NCBI GenBank assembly: GCA_016703225.1
Contig: JADJCM010000001.1
Span: 62,001 to 126,000, forward strand
DNA: 64,000 nt
Reading direction: 5' to 3'
Source: Lysobacterales bacterium
GTDB lineage: Bacteria; Pseudomonadota; Gammaproteobacteria; Xanthomonadales; Ahniellaceae
Part shown: in pieces, positions 60,012-64,000 of the stretch
How positions within the stretch are numbered: position 1 is the stretch's first letter
How the letters are laid out: the number at the start of each line of letters is the position of its first letter
The notes under the pieces: generated by a model
The model's database searches: none
What the model was told of the DNA's origin: nothing
What the model saw: only the letters and a program-made list of their open reading frames with translations
Program-made: the position numbers and the translations under genes

Positions 60012-61091
60012 ATGAAGCTCAAACCCACACTGCTCGCCGCCGCACTGATGCTCGCGTGCACGCCCGCTTTCTGCGCCGAACCCGACGAGGCCACGCGCGC
60101 GAATGCGCGCAAGGAACTCGACGCCGCCCGCGGCGAACTTCGCGAACTGACGCGGCGCATCGCCGAACTGTCGATGCAGCTCGGCGACCACGGACCGCGC
60201 GCCTTCGCCTTCGAGTTCGCCGGCGAACCGCGGCGCGCCCTGATCGGCGTGGTGCTGGAGCCGGATGACAACGGCGCGCGCATCGCCGCGGTCACGCCCG
60301 GCAGCCCGGCGGCGAAGGCCGGCCTGAAGCCCGGTGACTTGATCGTCGCCGTCAACGGCAAGGCCATGGGCAAGAGTCGCGAAGCGGTCACCGCCGTGCG
60401 CGACAGCATCGGCGGACTCGAAGCCGGCACCGAGGTGACGGTGCGCTACCAGCGCGAGGGCAAGACCGTGGACGCGAAGATGGTCGCCGAGCGGCGCGAG
60501 CCGGGCGATTGGGTCGGCATGCTCGACCTGCCGCCGGGCCATGCCCCGCACGCGCCCATGCATGGCGATCCCGGACGCATGCAGCGCGATATCCAGATCA
60601 TCATGAAGGATAGCGAGAAGATCGTGCGCGAAATGCACCAGGGCGATCGCGGCCCGATGCGTGAACACCTGCGGTTCATCGCCGGTGGGCTGGACCTGAA
60701 CCTGACCAGCCTCAATGCCGAGCTCGGCAAGTACTTCGGCGCTGGCAGTGGCGTGCTGGTACTGGAGAACGAGGGCGACAAGCTGCCGCAGCTGAAGGCC
60801 GGTGACGTGATCCAGGTGATCGACGGCCAGCCGGCCGAAAGCGTGCCGGGTGCAATGCGCCTGCTCACCGCCAAGGAGCCCGGGCAGATGCTGAACGTGG
60901 AAGTGCTGCGCGAGCGCAAGAAGCTGGTGCTGACGATCGCCGCACCCGAGCGCGACGACCTGTTCTTCCGCATGCACGCGCCGCCGGCGCCGCCTGCTCC
61001 TCCGGCCGCTCCGGCTGCTCCGGCGGCTCCTTCGGCGCCACCCGCGCCACCGGCACCACCGGTGGCCCCGGTGGCGATGCTCGAAGCCTGA
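60012..61091 (+). CDS. Periplasmic double-PDZ protein
   Basis: 359 residues. Shine-Dalgarno AAGGAGA. Signal peptide of about 21 residues (LLAAALMLACTPAFCAE), a short coiled coil (NARKELDAARGELRELTRRIAELS), PDZ 1 (about 74-155; LIGVVLEPDDNGARIAAVTPGSPAAKAGLKPGDLIVAVNG), PDZ 2 (about 245-320; GSGVLVLENEG...LPQLKAGDVIQVIDGQPAESV) and a Pro/Ala-rich end. No protease domain. Third gene of the sigma/anti-sigma operon; it may steer the protease that cleaves the anti-sigma factor, or be a target of the regulon. Confidence 0.88.
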   Translation: MKLKPTLLAAALMLACTPAFCAEPDEATRANARKELDAARGELRELTRRIAELSMQLGDHGPRAFAFEFAGEPRRALIGVVLEPDDNGARIAAVTPGSPAAKAGLKPGDLIVAVNGKAMGKSREAVTAVRDSIGGLEAGTEVTVRYQREGKTVDAKMVAERREPGDWVGMLDLPPGHAPHAPMHGDPGRMQRDIQIIMKDSEKIVREMHQGDRGPMREHLRFIAGGLDLNLTSLNAELGKYFGAGSGVLVLENEGDKLPQLKAGDVIQVIDGQPAESVPGAMRLLTAKEPGQMLNVEVLRERKKLVLTIAAPERDDLFFRMHAPPAPPAPPAAPAAPAAPSAPPAPPAPPVAPVAMLEA

Positions 61092-61092
61092 T

Positions 61093-62067
61093 TCAATTCG
61101 CCGCGAAACACGCCTCGATGCGCGAGACCATCTCCGCATCGAGGCTCGCGACCAGTTCCAGCGCTGCGAAGTTCGCATCGAGTTGGGCCGGCTTGGAGGC
61201 GCCGAGAATCACCGTGGTGACCTGCGGATTGCGCAGGCACCACGCGATCGCCAGCGTCGCCGGCGCCGCGCCGAGCGCATCGGCCAGCGCGCTGAAGCGG
61301 GCGAGGCTGCGCTGCACCGCATCGCGGCGCGCCAGCACCAACTTGCGCAGCCATTCGTAGCCTTCGGCGTTGAGCCGCGAATCCTCGGGCACGCCTTGGG
61401 CGTATTTGCCGGTGAGCAGGCCGGAAGCCAGCGGCGACCACACCGTCGCACCGAAACCATGCTCGGCGAACAGCGGCAGGTATTCGCGCTCGACCCGCGC
61501 GCGCTCCAGCAGGTTGTATTGCGGCTGCTCCATCTGCGGCGCGAACAAGCCGTTGCCGCGCGCGAATTCGATCGCCTCCAGCACCAGCGCCGCCGGCCAC
61601 TCGCTGGTGCCCCAGTACAACACCTTGCCCTGGCGGATCAGCAGATCCATCGTGGTCACGATCTCGGCGATCGGCACTTCCGGGTCGGGCCGATGACAGA
61701 AATACAGATCCAGGTAATCGAGGCGCATGCGCGCCAGCGCCTGGTCGCAGGCATCGCGCAGGTGCTTGCGCGAGAGCCCGCGCTGGGTCGGTCGCGGCGC
61801 ATCGACGGCGCCGAAGAAGGCCTTGCTCGACACGCAGAACGAGTCGCGCGGCAGGCGCAGGTCGACCAGCACGTCGCCGAGGATGCGTTCGGATTCGCCG
61901 TTGGCATAGGTTTCGGCGTTGTCGAAGAAGTTCACCCCGTGGTCGTGGCACTGCGCCACCAACTCGCGCGCCTCGCCACGCCCGAGCTGATTGGCGAAGG
62001 TGACCCAAGTGCCATAGGACAGCACCGAAAGCTGCAACCCGGAAGTTCCCAGTCGACGGTATTGCAT
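61093..62067 (-). CDS. Aldo/keto reductase (Kv-beta-like group)
   Basis: 324 residues. Catalytic tetrad visible: D49 and Y54 (FFDNAETYANG), K82 (SSKAFFG), H125 (YFCHRPDPE). LGTSGLQLSVLSYGTWVTF at the N-terminus and QPQYNLLER, WSPLASGLLTGKY mark the voltage-gated K+ channel beta-subunit-like AKR group. NADPH-dependent carbonyl reductase in the cytoplasm. Ends against the PDZ gene (tail to tail). Confidence 0.92.
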   Translation of the reverse strand: MQYRRLGTSGLQLSVLSYGTWVTFANQLGRGEARELVAQCHDHGVNFFDNAETYANGESERILGDVLVDLRLPRDSFCVSSKAFFGAVDAPRPTQRGLSRKHLRDACDQALARMRLDYLDLYFCHRPDPEVPIAEIVTTMDLLIRQGKVLYWGTSEWPAALVLEAIEFARGNGLFAPQMEQPQYNLLERARVEREYLPLFAEHGFGATVWSPLASGLLTGKYAQGVPEDSRLNAEGYEWLRKLVLARRDAVQRSLARFSALADALGAAPATLAIAWCLRNPQVTTVILGASKPAQLDANFAALELVASLDAEMVSRIEACFAAN

Positions 62068-62123
62068 GGGCACGCCTCCGCATGGAAAGGTGCGCATTCA
62101 AGCACAGCAGAAGGATGCCCGGC

Positions 62124-63212
62124 ATGAAGAAGCAGGATTGGCTGATCCCCGTGGCCATGCTCGCGCTCGGCGCCGGCATCGGGTTCTGGACGCGCGATCG
62201 GCAAGCACCTGCAGCGAATTCGGAATCGGACGGCGAGATCGCGACGACTGCGGCCGGCGATGCGGTGCCTGCCGACCGTGCAGCGCCCGCCGCCGGCGCG
62301 TCCATGTCGCCCGCCCAACCGGTCGGTTTCGAGATGATCACGCAGGTCGCGCCCGGCTTCGCCGCCGCGCCGCTGCCGCCATTGGATGCAAAGATTGCCG
62401 ACATCCACGACGCGCTCAAGGAGCGCGCGCAACATGGCGACGGCAAGGCGGCATGCCGGCTCGCGATCGAGCTGCAGCAGTGCGTTTGGCGCGAGGCGAT
62501 CCTGCAGGATCTCGACCAGGCGACGCGCCGCATGCAGAACCGGCCGCCGTCGGCAAGCAACGACCCCCGGCAGGTGGAGTGGGAATCGCGCATGCTCGAC
62601 CTGGCGCAGCGCCAGGCCGACTACGCTGCGGCGCTGGACGCGCGTTGCGAGGGCTTGAGCGATGCCCAGGTCGCCGGGCACGTCGACTGGTGGCGCACTG
62701 CCGCGCTCAGCGGCCATCTGCCATCGCTGCTGCATTACGCCCGGGGCGACGCGTTCCGCTTGAATGCGACCCTCGACAACCTCGAACGCCTTGGCAGCTA
62801 CAAGCGCGATGCGGAGCGCCTGATGCGCGCGGCTGCCGCTGCCGGTTCGCCCGAAGCACTGCAGCAACTGCTGCTGGCCTACGCGCCCGAGCGCAGCCCG
62901 CGCAGCACGCTGTTGCAGCAGGCGATCCAACCGGACGCGGCCGAGGCCCAGGCGATCCTGCGCCTGATGCAGGAACGCGGCATCGCATTGCCGCGTTCCG
63001 AAATGGATCGTCGCGGCGAGGCGACGGCGCCACCGCCTTCCTTGTCGCAACTCGATGCGGACGAGCAGGCGCGCGCCGACCAGCGTCTGGCCGACTTGCG
63101 CACCTCGTGGCCGCGTACCGACGCCACGACGGACTCGAGGCGGCCGCCGTGGGAGCAGGAAGACGCGCAGCGCAAAGCCTGCGACCAGGATCGTTTCGCG
63201 ACGCTGCGCTGA
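62124..63212 (+). CDS. Membrane-anchored protein of unknown function
   Basis: 362 residues from ATG 62124, AAGGA 9 nt before. One N-terminal helix (WLIPVAMLALGAGIGFWT), an Ala/Pro-rich linker to about residue 80, then a helical part with Sel1/TPR character (ADIHDALKERAQHGDGKAACRLAIELQQC, AALSGHLPSLLHYARGD, AAAAAGSPEALQQLLLAYAPER) and three or four Cys. Divergent from the aldo/keto reductase gene. Family not recognised. Confidence 0.75.
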   Translation: MKKQDWLIPVAMLALGAGIGFWTRDRQAPAANSESDGEIATTAAGDAVPADRAAPAAGASMSPAQPVGFEMITQVAPGFAAAPLPPLDAKIADIHDALKERAQHGDGKAACRLAIELQQCVWREAILQDLDQATRRMQNRPPSASNDPRQVEWESRMLDLAQRQADYAAALDARCEGLSDAQVAGHVDWWRTAALSGHLPSLLHYARGDAFRLNATLDNLERLGSYKRDAERLMRAAAAAGSPEALQQLLLAYAPERSPRSTLLQQAIQPDAAEAQAILRLMQERGIALPRSEMDRRGEATAPPPSLSQLDADEQARADQRLADLRTSWPRTDATTDSRRPPWEQEDAQRKACDQDRFATLR

Positions 63213-63286
63213 TGCGGCAGCGCAGGTTGCGGCTGCAGGTCGCGACCGGCTAGCCTGCGCTGGTCTTTGCCCCTGGGGAGTGGATC

Positions 63287-64000
63287 GTGGTTGTCAGCAT
63301 TCTGTTCGGCCTGTTCGGGCTGCTCTGCCTGATCGGTATCGCTTGGTTGTTCTCCAACAACAAGAGCCGCGTCAACTGGACGCTGGTCGCGACCGGCATC
63401 GCGTTGCAGATCGCCTTCGCCACGCTGGTGCTGCTGGTGCCCGGCGGCAAGGACGCGTTCCAGTGGTTGAGCGACGTGTTCGTGAAGGTGCTTGGCTTCG
63501 TTGCCGCCGGATCGAACTTCGTCTTCGGCGGTTTGATGGACATTCCGAAGTACGGCTTCATCTTCGCCTTCCAGGTGTTGCCGACGATCATCTTCTTCGC
63601 CGCGCTGATGAGCGTGCTCTACCACCTCGGCGTGATGCAGGCGGTGGTGCGGGTGATGGCGTTGGCGATCACCAAGGTGATGAAGGTTTCCGGCGCCGAG
63701 ACCACCAGCGTCTGCGCCAGCGTGTTCATCGGCCAGACCGAGGCGCCGCTGACGGTGCGCCCGTACATCGGCCGGATGACCGAGTCGGAACTGCTGACGA
63801 TGATGATCGGCGGCATGGCGCACATCGCCGGCGGCGTGCTCGCGGCTTATGTGCTGATGCTCGGCGGCCCCGACCTGGCGGCCCAGGGCTTCTATGCCAA
63901 ACACCTGCTCGCCGCTTCGATCATGGCGGCACCGGCGACACTGGTCATCGCCAAGATCCTGGTGCCCGAGGTCGGCGAACCGCTGACCCGCGGCACCGTG
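63287..64000 (+). CDS. NupC-type concentrative nucleoside transporter, N-terminal part (cut by window edge)
   Basis: 238 codons present. Start GTG 63287 with GGGGAG 6 nt before. Membrane helices LFGLFGLLCLIGIAWLFS, WTLVATGIALQIAFATLVLLV, then FVFGGLMD, FAFQVLPTIIFFAALMSVLYHLGVMQ, VSGAETTSVCASVFIGQTEAPLTVRPYI, all standard for the CNT family (inward cation-coupled nucleoside uptake). Continues beyond the right edge. Confidence 0.93.
   Translation, partial: MVVSILFGLFGLLCLIGIAWLFSNNKSRVNWTLVATGIALQIAFATLVLLVPGGKDAFQWLSDVFVKVLGFVAAGSNFVFGGLMDIPKYGFIFAFQVLPTIIFFAALMSVLYHLGVMQAVVRVMALAITKVMKVSGAETTSVCASVFIGQTEAPLTVRPYIGRMTESELLTMMIGGMAHIAGGVLAAYVLMLGGPDLAAQGFYAKHLLAASIMAAPATLVIAKILVPEVGEPLTRGTV

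Overview
The window is high-GC DNA whose gene content points to a gammaproteobacterium of the Xanthomonadales (Lysobacterales), probably near Rhodanobacteraceae or Lysobacteraceae. The grounds are the GC-rich third positions, the gcvT/gcvH, SPFH/NfeD, TorF-like porin and LemA/M48 genes, the TACACT-type -10 boxes, and many secreted proteins ending in a short [LI]F-x-[DN]-[GS]-F-E tail. The assignment is an inference from style, not from a marker gene. No rRNA, tRNA or CRISPR array was seen.

Region 1 (1-17.2 kb). Thirteen genes run head to tail on the minus strand from an FHA-domain protein (start 14643) to the left edge: FHA protein, a secreted protein, a membrane-anchored protein, two giant paired repeat proteins (802 and 804 aa), a secreted protein with an FE tail, then alternating modules of a large YadA-head/S74-chaperone protein and a tiny secreted protein ending in DGFE or NGFE. 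Divergent from it, across an operator-like palindrome pair, is a TPR Ser/Thr kinase. A DUF1016/PDDEXK nuclease gene sits behind the kinase between two 168-bp copies of the kinase 3' end.

Region 2 (18.9-23.3 kb). Two divergent secreted parallel-beta-helix proteins, both with FE tails, share a control region holding the same GTTCGC-N4-GCGAAC palindrome found upstream of the kinase.

Region 3 (23.3-36.5 kb) is accessory and decayed. It holds an IS110/IS1111-type element broken by a frameshift and by a nested IS1634-like element, a frameshifted trypsin-like protease with PKD, PPC and P domains, a collapsed cytochrome relic carrying a DGFE tail, an IS110 relic, a frameshifted ankyrin protein, a frameshifted Cu+-type P-ATPase, a DUF433/DUF5615 toxin-antitoxin-like pair, a beta-barrel/ATP-ADP-translocase-like pair and a MOSC protein.

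Region 4 (36.5-48 kb) is ordinary chromosome: GMC oxidoreductase, M48 protease with LemA, class C beta-lactamase-like hydrolase with a GPP34 protein, a TonB-C lipoprotein, a histone H1-like protein, gcvH and gcvT, NfeD with SPFH.

Region 5 (48-64 kb): FadL-like porin, a second Ser/Thr kinase with a coupled periplasmic protein, a roughly 14-repeat secreted protein ending in DGFE, a TorF-like porin, a diguanylate cyclase, an ECF sigma/anti-sigma/PDZ operon, an aldo-keto reductase, an anchored unknown and the start of a NupC-type nucleoside transporter.

Single-base frame breaks are concentrated at 24-36 kb and 48.6-55 kb. They could be real decay or assembly errors; the sequence alone cannot decide.
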